A stretch of DNA of 64,000 nt from Streptomyces panaciradicis (GTDB lineage: Bacteria > Actinomycetota > Actinomycetes > Streptomycetales > Streptomycetaceae): positions 62,001 to 126,000 of the forward strand of contig NZ_JAMGBF010000003.1 of assembly GCF_023516615.1 (NCBI RefSeq), read 5' to 3'. This document shows, one piece after another, positions 17,587-25,118 of this stretch. Under the pieces are notes generated by a model that saw nothing but the letters and a program-made list of their open reading frames with translations, made no database searches and was not told the DNA's origin. The first letter of the stretch is position 1. Each line of letters starts with the position of its first letter. The position numbers were made by a program, and so were the translations under genes.

Positions 17587-18114
17587 ATGGCTCCGCAGGC
17601 TGACGAGGACGGCACCGCCGGTCCGAAGAACACCGTCCAGGAGGCCGACGCTCAGCAGGCCGTCGACCCGCAGGTCGCCGCCGCGATCGCCGCCGCCGAG
17701 GCGGCCGGGCCGGCGAGCGGCGAGAGCGTGCGCGTCGACAGCTGGATCTGGGCCGTCCGGCTGATCAAGACCCGTTCGCTCGGCGCCGCCGCCTGCAAGG
17801 GCGGCCACGTACGGGTGAACGGCCAGAACGTGAAGCCCTCGCACAGCCTCCGTGTCGGCGACGAGGTGCGGCTGCGCCACGAGGGCCGGGAACGGATCGT
17901 GATCGTCAAGCGGCTGATCCGCAAGCGGGTCGGCGCCCCCGTGGCGGTCCAGTGCTACGTCGACAACTCCCCTCCCCCGCCGCCGCGCGAGGCCGTCGCC
18001 CCCATCGGCATCCGCGACCGCGGCACGGGACGGCCGACCAAGCGCGACCGCCGCGAGCTGGAGCGACTGCGCGGGCTCCTGGGCGGCGGCGCCGGACGAC
18101 CCGACGGGCGCTGA
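17587..18114 (+). CDS. S4-domain RNA-binding protein (Hsp15-like)
   Basis: A 175-residue protein. After about 45 low-complexity acidic/Ala residues comes an S4 domain: VRVDSWIWAVRLIKTRSLGA then CKGGHVRVNGQNVKPSHSL and RVGDEVRL. The C-terminal half has IVIVKRLIRKRVGAPVAVQCY followed by a basic RPTKRDRRELERLRG tail. The order matches Hsp15/RqcH-associated S4 proteins that bind 50S subunits in other bacteria; that role is inferred. It starts at ATG 17587 after GGACAT. A terminator hairpin separates it from the convergent DoxX gene. Confidence 0.88.
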   Translation: MAPQADEDGTAGPKNTVQEADAQQAVDPQVAAAIAAAEAAGPASGESVRVDSWIWAVRLIKTRSLGAAACKGGHVRVNGQNVKPSHSLRVGDEVRLRHEGRERIVIVKRLIRKRVGAPVAVQCYVDNSPPPPPREAVAPIGIRDRGTGRPTKRDRRELERLRGLLGGGAGRPDGR

Positions 18115-18130
18115 CCCGGGGCGCACGGAA

Positions 18131-18158
18131 GGGGCGCCCGGCGCGGGCCGGACGCCCC
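18131..18158 (-). terminator. Terminator hairpin of the DoxX gene
   Basis: GGGGCG, one mismatch, CCGGC, a 4-base loop, then GCCGG and CGCCCC. The mismatch is C/A on plus but G/U on minus, so the fully paired form is in the DoxX transcript (minus strand). No T-run is present. Confidence 0.75.
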
Positions 18159-18175
18159 CTCTCCGTCGCCGGGGC

Positions 18176-18613
18176 TCAGCCCCGGCGTCGTACGAGATCC
18201 AGCAGATCCCTGGTGGACCCGCGCCGCGCCCAGGCGATCACGGCGAGCGGCGCGATCAGGATCAGCGGGGTCGCGGCGTTCTCCCCGCCGAAGACGATCA
18301 TCTGGACGAAGAACGCGCCCACCATCAGCGCGCTGAGCGCGACCGCGGCCACGGACTGCAGCACCGGGACCAGCAGGGCCACGGCACCGGCGAGTTCGAG
18401 CGCGCCGATGGTGTACATCCCCACACCGCCCCAGCCGATCTTGTCGAAGGCGTCGACGGCGTACTGGTTGCCGATCAGCTTCGGCAGGGCGCTCGCGACG
18501 CCGTAGAAGAGGGCGAGCAGCACCTGCACGGTCCGCAGGGCGATCCGGGCGCGGCGGCCGCGGACGGGCGCGGAAGCGGCGGGGGCGGTGACGGGGACGG
18601 TCGTCTCGGACAT
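18176..18613 (-). CDS. DoxX family membrane protein
   Basis: A 145-residue protein with four predicted membrane helices after a short cytosolic Ala/Arg-rich N-terminus. The first helix LRTVQVLLALFYGVASALPKL and the following GNQYAVDAFDKIGWG, YTIGALELAGAVALL and LSALMVGAFFVQMIV match the DoxX family of small quinone-related or thiosulfate-oxidation-associated proteins. The function in actinobacteria is not settled. It is monocistronic, with its own terminator before the convergent S4 gene. Confidence 0.85.
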   Translation of the reverse strand: MSETTVPVTAPAASAPVRGRRARIALRTVQVLLALFYGVASALPKLIGNQYAVDAFDKIGWGGVGMYTIGALELAGAVALLVPVLQSVAAVALSALMVGAFFVQMIVFGGENAATPLILIAPLAVIAWARRGSTRDLLDLVRRRG

Positions 18614-18735
18614 GGGGTTCTCCTGCGGTGAGCGGTCGGTGTCGCTGTCACCGGGATAGACCGGGGCGCCCGCCCGAACTCATCGCTCCCGGCGCCCTTT
18701 TCACCGCTCGAAACTCATCGCTCCCGGCGCCCGCT

Positions 18736-19662
18736 TCACAGCTCGAACCAGCCGTGCCCGTGGTACCAGTGTCCGCCCGCCCGCAGATGGTCCCCGACGG
18801 CCCGCTCCAGGGCGCTGCGCCGGGGCAGCGTCTCCACCGGCAGATGCGGGTCGCCGAACACGAACTCGACCGGATCGGTGTCCGCCGGTTCCTTGTCCTC
18901 GCGGGCGAGCCGGAACCGCTGCTGGAACCGGACGATGTTGGAGCCGGCCGGCAGATGGCGCGCCAGCTGCGGGTCCAGCAGCCAGGAGTGGCAGGTCGCG
19001 ACCCGGTACTTCTCGTCGGGGAAGCAGCGGGCGAAGAACTCCTCCGCCAGCGCCAGCGAGCGGTCGCAGGCGGCCGGCGTCAGCGGGCCGAGGAAGTCGG
19101 GGATGTGCAGGTTCAGGCACGGCGTGCCCGGGCCGACGTCGAGTCCCGCCGCCGCGAGGGCGGTGCCCGTGCGCCGCCCCAGCCGTGCCCGCTCGAACTG
19201 CAGCCTGCCCAGCTGGTACAGCTCGCCCCGGAAGTGGTGGCCGAACCACCAGACGGCGTGCACGCCCGGCAGGCCGTACCGCCGCCGGTGCACCGCCATG
19301 TGCCGCCCGAGGTCGGCCAGGGTCCGCCGGGACACCTCGTCCGGGACGCCCCGGCCGCGGTGGTAGGCGCGCGTGTACGGCAGTGCCGCCACGAACACGT
19401 ACACGGGGAAGCAGCGCTGCAGCGGGCCCGAGGCCCAGTCGAGCTCGGGCAGGTCGAGGCCGGTGCCGACCTCGCCCATGCCCCGCACGAGCTCGGCCAC
19501 GGACGCCTCCAGCGCCTGCCGCAGCTCCGGGTCGTCGGTGACCCGCCGGCTCATCCGTACGAGTGCGCCGATGTCCTCATGGGGTACCGCGAGATCGAGC
19601 AGGATCTCGGCCAGTTCGTCCGCAGCCGGCAGCACAGGAACCCCCTTTGGTGAACGTCCCAT
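18736..19662 (-). CDS. Acyltransferase-domain protein (GNAT-like, two-domain)
   Basis: A 308-residue protein resembling actinobacterial proteins annotated as acyltransferase-domain proteins, with an N-terminal helical domain and a C-terminal GNAT-like domain. Recognisable segments are PLQRCFPVYVFVAALP, HAVWWFGHHFRGELYQLGRLQFER and CLNLHIPDFLGPLTPAAC, then YRVATCHSWLLDPQLA and the terminal GHWYHGHGWFEL. Many aromatic residues and a Cys-His pair are conserved in the middle. The substrate is unknown. The call is from memory of this protein type and should be treated as moderate. Confidence 0.7.
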   Translation of the reverse strand: MGRSPKGVPVLPAADELAEILLDLAVPHEDIGALVRMSRRVTDDPELRQALEASVAELVRGMGEVGTGLDLPELDWASGPLQRCFPVYVFVAALPYTRAYHRGRGVPDEVSRRTLADLGRHMAVHRRRYGLPGVHAVWWFGHHFRGELYQLGRLQFERARLGRRTGTALAAAGLDVGPGTPCLNLHIPDFLGPLTPAACDRSLALAEEFFARCFPDEKYRVATCHSWLLDPQLARHLPAGSNIVRFQQRFRLAREDKEPADTDPVEFVFGDPHLPVETLPRRSALERAVGDHLRAGGHWYHGHGWFEL

Positions 19663-19699
19663 CGAAGAGTACGTTGCAGGAAGGATCGGTGATCAGGCG

Positions 19700-19960
19700 A
19701 TGCGTACCGGCAGTGAACCCATGACCGCGCGCAGTGCCCTGCGGGCGCGGTTCTGGCTGAGCGTGTGGGGGCTGGTCTGGGCGGTCTTCGGCACGGCCGC
19801 GTTCGCGCTGGTGGGACGGCCCGGGTGGGCGGCGGCGTGCGGGGTGCTGTGGCTGGTGATCAGCGTCGACCTGACGTTCATCGTCCGGCACATGCGCCAG
19901 GGCCCGCACTACCAGCCGGGCCCGGACGTCCCGCCGTACCGGCCGCCGGGCAGGCGGTAG
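19700..19960 (+). CDS. Small membrane protein, 86 aa
   Basis: A small protein with two hydrophobic helices (about residues 17-35 and 43-60: FWLSVWGLVWAVFGTAAFAL and WAAACGVLWLVISVDLTFIV) and a Pro-rich cytosolic tail. The ATG at 19700 has a weak GGAAGG upstream; the ATG at 19721 is an alternative and would remove seven residues. It has no recognised family. It faces the acyltransferase-like gene in the divergent direction. Confidence 0.65.
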   Translation: MRTGSEPMTARSALRARFWLSVWGLVWAVFGTAAFALVGRPGWAAACGVLWLVISVDLTFIVRHMRQGPHYQPGPDVPPYRPPGRR

Positions 19961-19972
19961 GACCGCGAGGCC

Positions 19973-19996
19973 GGGCCCGGTCCGAACGGCGGGCCC
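19973..19996. terminator. Bidirectional hairpin between the 86-aa gene and the TPR gene
   Basis: GGGCCCG and CGGGCCC form a perfect 7-bp stem around a 10-base loop, between two convergent stop codons. It could serve either gene. Confidence 0.6.
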
Positions 19997-20000
19997 TGAC

Positions 20001-20390
20001 TCAGGTCGGCTCGTCGTCGAAGCGGGCCGCCTTCAGGTACTGCGGGTTCGGGTCCAGCGCGGCCGCGAGGCGGAAGTGGCGCTTGGCCTGGTCGCCGCGG
20101 CCCTGGCGCTCGTAGGTGCGGGCGAGCGCGAAGTGGGCGAAGGAGTTGTCCGGCTCCCGCTCCAGGACGATCGTGAACTCCAGCTCCGCGGGCCGCAGTT
20201 GCGCGGCGGCGAAGAAGGCACGCGCGCGCAGCAGGCGGGCGGCGGTGTTCTCGGGATGCGCGGCGATGACACCGTCGAGCAGCTTCACCGCGCCCCGCGG
20301 GTCCCGTGCGTTGAGCAGTTGCTCGGCGGCACGGAAGTCGATGACATGCGTCTCCGGGGTACGTCCGGTCGAACCGCTGGTCTCGGGCAC
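20001..20390 (-). CDS. Tetratricopeptide-repeat protein
   Basis: A 129-residue helical protein with about three TPR units: FRAAEQLLNARDPRGAVKLL, ARLLRARAFFAAAQLRPAELE and AHFALARTYERQGRGDQAKR. The spacing of Ala and aromatic residues fits TPR consensus. It starts at a GTG with AAGGA upstream. TPR proteins mediate protein-protein contacts; the partner is unknown. It follows coaE on the same strand with a 50-bp gap and probably belongs to that transcription unit. Confidence 0.82.
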   Translation of the reverse strand: MPETSGSTGRTPETHVIDFRAAEQLLNARDPRGAVKLLDGVIAAHPENTAARLLRARAFFAAAQLRPAELEFTIVLEREPDNSFAHFALARTYERQGRGDQAKRHFRLAAALDPNPQYLKAARFDDEPT

Positions 20391-20440
20391 GGCAGAGTCC
20401 TTCCCTCACTGGAGGGTTTCAACGCGCCCGGACGGGCGTG

Positions 20441-21070
20441 CTATTCCCGGGGCGGCCGGGACGGGCCCTCCGCGGCGTGCGCCCGGCGCTCGAGATCGGC
20501 CCACACGTCCCGCACCCGGCGCCGCAGCTCCTCCAGGGGTACGTCGTTGTCGATCACGACGTCCGCGATCTCCCGGCGCTTCTCCCGGGTCGCCTGGGCG
20601 GCCATCCGGGCGCGGGCGTCCTCCTCGGTCATGCCGCGCAGCCGCACGAGCCGGTCGAGCTGGGTCTCGGGGCTCGCGTCGACGACGATCACCACGTCGT
20701 ACAGCCCCGCCAGGCCGTTCTCGGCGAGGAGCGGCACGTCGTGGACGACGACGGCGTCCTCGGCGGCGGCCTCCTCCAGCTCCCGGGACCGCGCGCCCAC
20801 CAGGGGGTGCACGATCGAGTTGAGCACCGCGAGCTTCTCCGGGTCCGCGAAGACGATCGAGCCGAGTCCCGGACGGTCCAGGGTGCCGTCGGCGGTGAGC
20901 ACGTCCGGGCCGAAGGCGTCGACGACGGCGGCCAGTCCGGGGGTCCCCGGCTCGACGACCTCGCGCGCGATGCGGTCCGCGTCGATCAGCACGGCGCCGC
21001 ACTCCACGAGCAGCCGCGACACCTCGCTCTTACCGGCACCGATGCCCCCGGTCAGGCCCACCTTCAGCAT
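20441..21070 (-). CDS. coaE: Dephospho-CoA kinase
   Basis: A 209-residue P-loop kinase that phosphorylates the 3'-hydroxyl of dephospho-CoA in the last step of CoA synthesis. The P-loop is [17 protein letters not shown] at residues 6-22. [13 protein letters not shown] holds the substrate-binding acidic patch, [12 protein letters not shown] is the CoA-domain helix, and [15 protein letters not shown] and [20 protein letters not shown] are conserved lid and C-terminal motifs. The length matches bacterial CoaE without the fused extension of mycobacteria. It sits between the PAC2 gene and a TPR gene on the minus strand, downstream of rpsA. Confidence 0.95.
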   Translation of the reverse strand: MLKVGLTGGIGAGKSEVSRLLVECGAVLIDADRIAREVVEPGTPGLAAVVDAFGPDVLTADGTLDRPGLGSIVFADPEKLAVLNSIVHPLVGARSRELEEAAAEDAVVVHDVPLLAENGLAGLYDVVIVVDASPETQLDRLVRLRGMTEEDARARMAAQATREKRREIADVVIDNDVPLEELRRRVRDVWADLERRAHAAEGPSRPPRE

Positions 21071-21134
21071 GCCCCGAAGCTTACGGCCCGCCTGAGACCG
21101 AGCGTGCCGGGCCCCTCGGGGCCGGCCCCCGGCG

Positions 21135-22073
21135 TCAGTTGTCGCCCTCCCGCTCCGCGAGGAAGCGCTCGAACTCCTGCCCGATCTCGTCGGCGGAGGG
21201 GATGTCCACCGGCTCGGCGAGCATGTTGCCCCGGCTCGCGGCCCCGGCGACGGCGTCGTACTGGTTCTCCAGCCCTTGGACCAGGGTGGTGAGCTCCTCG
21301 TCGCCCTCGCGGATCTGCCGTTCGATCTCGGTCTGGGTGCGGTGGGCCTCGGTGCGCAGGCCGTGCGCGATGGCCGGGAGCACCAGCCCGGTGGCGGCCG
21401 TGATGGCCTCCAGGACGGTCAGGGCCGCGTCCGGGTACGGGGAGCGGGCGATGTAGTGGGGGACGTGCGCGGCGACGCCCAGGACGTCGTGCCCGGCCTG
21501 CATGAGGCGGTACTCGACGAGGGACTCGGCGCTGCCGGGGACCTGCGCCTCGTCGAAGGGGCTGCGGTGTCCGGGGACCAGGTCGCCGCGGTTGCCGTGC
21601 GGGGTCAGGCCGACGGGACGGGTGTGCGGGACGCCCATCGGGATGCCGTGGAAGTTCACGGCCAGGCGGACGCCGAGCCGCTCCACGATCTGCTCGACGG
21701 CCTTCGCGAAGCGCTCCCACTCCACGTCCGGCTCCGGGCCGGACAGCAGCAGGAAGGGCGCCCCGGTGGCGTCCTGGACGAGCCGCACGTCGATGCTCGG
21801 CTCCTCGTAGTCGGTCCACCGGTCGCGCTCGAAGGTCAGCAGCGGACGGCGGGCGCGGTAGTCCACGAGCCGGTCGTGGTCGAAGCGGGCCACGACCTGG
21901 TGGGGCAGCGAGTCCAGCAGCCGTTCGACGATCTGGTCGCCGGTCTCGCCCGCGTCGATGTATCCGTCGAAGTGGTAGAGCATGACAAGGCCGGCCGACT
22001 CCTGGGCGAGCGCCATGTCGACGACTGCCAGGCCCTTCGGCTCCCATGCGTACAAACCCTGCGGATCAAGCAC
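21135..22073 (-). CDS. PAC2 family protein (proteasome assembly chaperone-like)
   Basis: A 312-residue protein of the PAC2 superfamily, common in actinobacteria that have proteasomes. Family segments are [41 protein letters not shown] and [17 protein letters not shown], then [16 protein letters not shown]. The C-terminal 60 residues are an acidic helical tail ([20 protein letters not shown]). Translation starts at a GTG. It lies between rpsA and coaE on the same strand. A chaperone or adaptor role is inferred from the family; it has not been tested for this protein. Confidence 0.88.
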   Translation of the reverse strand: MLDPQGLYAWEPKGLAVVDMALAQESAGLVMLYHFDGYIDAGETGDQIVERLLDSLPHQVVARFDHDRLVDYRARRPLLTFERDRWTDYEEPSIDVRLVQDATGAPFLLLSGPEPDVEWERFAKAVEQIVERLGVRLAVNFHGIPMGVPHTRPVGLTPHGNRGDLVPGHRSPFDEAQVPGSAESLVEYRLMQAGHDVLGVAAHVPHYIARSPYPDAALTVLEAITAATGLVLPAIAHGLRTEAHRTQTEIERQIREGDEELTTLVQGLENQYDAVAGAASRGNMLAEPVDIPSADEIGQEFERFLAEREGDN

Positions 22074-22197
22074 AGTGACCGCTCCTCCTCGTGTTCGTAC
22101 ACATCAACACGCCCTGGAGCAGGCTCATTCCCATCGGGGCCCCTGATCAGCCGTCTCCTGCGGCATTTCATGACAGGCAGTCGGACAACGCCCCGCC

Positions 22198-22236
22198 TTT
22201 AGGGGCGCGGGGAACTGCGCGACAAGCCCCCACCGG
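22198..22236. repeat. Interspersed Streptomyces repeat element
   Basis: TTTAGGGGCGCGGGGAACTG, followed by CGCGACAAGCCCCCACCGG, is a sequence I recognise as recurring in many Streptomyces intergenic regions. It lies in the gap between rpsA and the PAC2 gene, upstream of the PAC2 start. A genome-wide copy count would test this. Confidence 0.6.
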
Positions 22237-22266
22237 CCGGGCAGCCGAAAAACAAGCCGGACAGCC

Positions 22267-22302
22267 CTGAGGGGCCGCACCTCGAAAGGTACGGCCCCTC
22301 AG
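22267..22302 (-). terminator. rpsA terminator hairpin
   Basis: An 11-bp stem (CTGAGGGGCCG / CGGCCCCTCAG), one imperfect pair, 4 further pairs and a CGAA loop on plus. In the minus-strand transcript the loop is UUCG and the imperfect pair is G/U, so it is oriented for rpsA, whose stop is 30 bp upstream in the transcript. Confidence 0.88.
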
Positions 22303-22332
22303 TCGAAGAGCTACTGCTCAGTGAGCGTCAGC

Positions 22333-23829
22333 TCAGCTCTGGCCACCCGCGAGCTTCTCACGAAGCGCGGCAAGCGCCTCGTCGGAAGCCAGCGCACCGG
22401 AGGTGTCCGCACCCTCGGAGGAGTACGAACCGCCACCCGCGGCCGGAGCCGCACCGGCGGCGTCGCCACCCTCGGCGGCAGCGGCAGCGTCGGCCTCGCG
22501 GCTCTTGATGACCTGCTGCTGGTGCTGCTCGAAGCGGGTCTGCGCCTCGGCGTACTGGCGCTCCCACTCCTCGCGCTGCTTCTCGTAGCCCTCGAGCCAG
22601 TCGTTGGTCTCGGGGTCGAAGCCCTCGGGGTAGATGTAGTTGCCCTGGTCGTCGTACGACGCGGCCATGCCGTACAGGGTCGGGTCGAACTCGACCGAGG
22701 CCGGGTCGGCACCGAAGGACTCGTTGGCCTGCTTCAGCGAGAGGCTGATGCGACGGCGCTCGAGGTCGATGTCGATGACCTTGACGAAGATCTCGTCGTT
22801 GACCTGGACGACCTGCTCCGGGATCTCCACGTGGCGCTCGGCCAGCTCGGAGATGTGGACCAGACCCTCGATGCCCTCGTCCACGCGGACGAACGCACCG
22901 AACGGAACCAGCTTCGTGACCTTGCCGGGCACGACCTGGCCGATCTGGTGGGTGCGGGCGAACTGCTGCCACGGGTCTTCCTGGGTCGCCTTCAGCGACA
23001 GGGAGACGCGCTCGCGGTCCATGTCGACGTCGAGGACCTCGACCGTGACCTCCTGGCCGACCTCGACGACCTCGGAGGGGTGGTCGATGTGCTTCCAGGA
23101 CAGCTCGGAGACGTGGACCAGACCGTCGACGCCACCCAGGTCCACGAAGGCACCGAAGTTGACGATCGAGGAGACCACACCGGAACGGACCTGACCCTTC
23201 TGCAGGGTCGTGAGGAACGTCTGGCGGACCTCGGACTGGGTCTGCTCCAGCCAGGCACGGCGGGACAGGACCACGTTGTTGCGGTTCTTGTCCAGCTCGA
23301 TGATCTTGGCCTCGAGCTCCTTGCCCACGTAGGGCTGGAGGTCGCGGACGCGGCGCATCTCGACCAGGGAGGCCGGGAGGAAGCCACGGAGGCCGATGTC
23401 GAGGATGAGACCACCCTTGACGACCTCGATGACGGTACCGGTGACGATCCCGTCCTCTTCCTTGATCTTCTCGATGGTGCCCCAGGCACGCTCGTACTGG
23501 GCGCGCTTCTTCGAGAGGATCAGGCGGCCTTCCTTGTCCTCCTTCTGGAGAACAAGGGCCTCGATCTCGTCACCGACGGCGACGACCTCGTTCGGGTCGA
23601 CGTCGTGCTTGATGGAGAGCTCGCGGCTCGGGATAACGCCTTCGGTCTTGTAACCGATGTCGAGCAGGACCTCGTCCCGGTCGACCTTCACGATGACGCC
23701 GTCGACGATGTCGCCGTCGTTGAAGTACTTGATCGTCTCGTCGATCGCGGCGAGGAAGGCTTCCTCGTTACCGATGTCGTTGACCGCTACCTGCGGGGTG
23801 GTGGCGGTGGTCTCGGTGCTGCTCGTCAT
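22333..23829 (-). CDS. rpsA: 30S ribosomal protein S1
   Basis: A 498-residue S1 protein that helps mRNAs enter the 30S subunit. Four S1 RNA-binding repeats are visible: GDIVDGVIVKVDRDEVLLDIG, EDGIVTGTVIEVVKGGLILD, KGQVRSGVVSSIVNFGAFVDL (GGVDGLVHVSEL) and GQVVPGKVTKLVPFGAFVRVD (EGIEGLVHISEL). The acidic N-terminus, about 40 residues, precedes the first repeat. The C-terminus ends in a Gly/Ser/Ala-rich tail typical of actinobacterial S1. The ATG lies about 190 nt after a clear vegetative promoter, and a strong terminator follows. Confidence 0.97.
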   Translation of the reverse strand: MTSSTETTATTPQVAVNDIGNEEAFLAAIDETIKYFNDGDIVDGVIVKVDRDEVLLDIGYKTEGVIPSRELSIKHDVDPNEVVAVGDEIEALVLQKEDKEGRLILSKKRAQYERAWGTIEKIKEEDGIVTGTVIEVVKGGLILDIGLRGFLPASLVEMRRVRDLQPYVGKELEAKIIELDKNRNNVVLSRRAWLEQTQSEVRQTFLTTLQKGQVRSGVVSSIVNFGAFVDLGGVDGLVHVSELSWKHIDHPSEVVEVGQEVTVEVLDVDMDRERVSLSLKATQEDPWQQFARTHQIGQVVPGKVTKLVPFGAFVRVDEGIEGLVHISELAERHVEIPEQVVQVNDEIFVKVIDIDLERRRISLSLKQANESFGADPASVEFDPTLYGMAASYDDQGNYIYPEGFDPETNDWLEGYEKQREEWERQYAEAQTRFEQHQQQVIKSREADAAAAAEGGDAAGAAPAAGGGSYSSEGADTSGALASDEALAALREKLAGGQS

Positions 23830-24028
23830 GTGGGAAAGGGCTCCGGTACGGACATTGAAGTCGTAGGTACTGCTTACGCCGGGAGCCCGTTTCGCTCTGC
23901 AGAAGCCGGACAGCCAAGGAAGCGCCTCACCGGAATCGGTGATGGCGCCTCGACAACCGAGGGGACATACAACAGATGCGAGCGCAGCCTGCTAGGTCTG
24001 AGGTGCGCAGGCCCGCAGCGCAACTTGT

Positions 24029-24057
24029 AGCATACGGGGGCAGCCGGGCAGGGTCAA
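24029..24057 (-). promoter_or_regulatory. Vegetative promoter of rpsA
   Basis: On the minus strand TTGACC (24052-24057) and TATGCT (24029-24034) are separated by exactly 17 bp, matching the principal sigma factor (HrdB) consensus. Transcription would begin near 24022, giving an rpsA leader of about 190 nt. The 352-bp gap 23830-24181 otherwise holds no gene. Confidence 0.78.
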
Positions 24058-24181
24058 TGCGCGAAGGCGCACACCCGGGGCGGATCGCCCCATACCCGGC
24101 ACAAGAACTGTCTCGCGAGGCCACGCAGGCCTGCGACACCCCTTCCGTGACACCCGTGGGCGTCGGGTTGGAGGGAAGAGT

Positions 24182-25114
24182 ACGACGAGGGAGCCGATCA
24201 TCCAAGAGTCCGTTTCTTCCGAGCGCGAGTACGACCCCGAGTCCGGGCACGACCCCGGGTCCGGCCACGACTCCGGGCACGAGGCCGAGCCCGAGGCCAC
24301 CCGGCGCACGGCCGGTGTCGCGGAGAGCGCCCGGGCCAACCGGGGCTGGTGGGACCGCAACGCCGACGAGTACCAGGTCGAGCACGGCACGTTCCTCGGC
24401 GACGACCGGTTCGTGTGGGGCCCGGAGGGCCTCGACGAGGTGGAGGCCGAGCTGCTGGGCCCGCCGGAGGAACTGAAGGGACAGGACGTCCTGGAGATCG
24501 GCGCGGGCGCCGCCCAGTGCTCGCGCTGGCTGGCCGCCCAGGGCGCCCGCCCGGTGGCCCTGGACATCTCGCACCGCCAGCTGCAGCACGCGCTGCGCAT
24601 CGGCGGCGGGTTCCCCCTGGTCTGCGCGGACGCCGGCGCGCTGCCCTTCGCGGACGCCTCCTTCGACCTGGCGTGCTCGGCGTACGGGGCGCTGCCCTTC
24701 GTCGCCGAGCCGGTCCTGGTACTGAAGGAGGTGCGGCGGGTGCTGCGCCCGGGCGGGCGGTTCGTCTTCTCGGTGACCCATCCGATCCGCTGGGCCTTCC
24801 CGGACGAGCCGGGACCGGAGGGGCTGAGCGTGTCGGCCTCCTACTTCGACCGCACCCCGTACGTCGAGCAGGACGAGGAGGGCCGCGCGGTCTACGTGGA
24901 GCACCACCGGACGATCGGCGACCGGGTGCGGGACGTGGTGGCGGGCGGCTTCCGGCTCGTCGACCTCGTCGAGCCGGAGTGGCCGGCCTGGAACTCCTCG
25001 GAGTGGGGCGGCTGGTCGCCGCTGCGCGGGAACCTGATCCCGGGGACGGCGATCTTCGTGTGCGAGCGAAGCGAGACGGGGGCACCCCCGGCCGGAGGCT
25101 GGGGGAGAGACTGA
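24182..25114 (+). CDS. Class I SAM-dependent methyltransferase, non-standard start
   Basis: A methyltransferase of about 310 residues. Motif I is VLEIGAGAAQCSRWLA, followed by PVALDISHRQLQHAL, LVCADAGALPFADASFDLA and RPGGRFVFSVTHPIRW, and the end is typical of this actinobacterial protein type. No ATG, GTG or TTG lies in frame before GTG 24413, which would cut off a conserved-looking N-terminal segment (ANRGWWDRNADEYQVEHGTF). A GGAGGG site at 24170-24175 sits 6 bp before ACG codons at 24182/24185. I therefore place the start near 24182 and flag it as uncertain. The last residues come from a repeat element (see 25066-25108). Confidence 0.7.
   Translation, partial: TTREPIIQESVSSEREYDPESGHDPGSGHDSGHEAEPEATRRTAGVAESARANRGWWDRNADEYQVEHGTFLGDDRFVWGPEGLDEVEAELLGPPEELKGQDVLEIGAGAAQCSRWLAAQGARPVALDISHRQLQHALRIGGGFPLVCADAGALPFADASFDLACSAYGALPFVAEPVLVLKEVRRVLRPGGRFVFSVTHPIRWAFPDEPGPEGLSVSASYFDRTPYVEQDEEGRAVYVEHHRTIGDRVRDVVAGGFRLVDLVEPEWPAWNSSEWGGWSPLRGNLIPGTAIFVCERSETGAPPAGGWGRD
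25066..25108 (+). repeat. Interspersed repeat forming the methyltransferase C-terminus
   Basis: The sequence CGAAGCGAGACGGGGGCACC, continuing to GGCTGGGGGAG, is a stem-loop repeat I recognise as common at the ends of Streptomyces genes. It encodes the last residues SETGAPPAGGWGRD of the methyltransferase and lies directly before hrpB. The paired arms are CCCCCGTC/GGGGG-type on one transcript. Confidence 0.55.
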
Positions 25115-25118
25115 GCGT

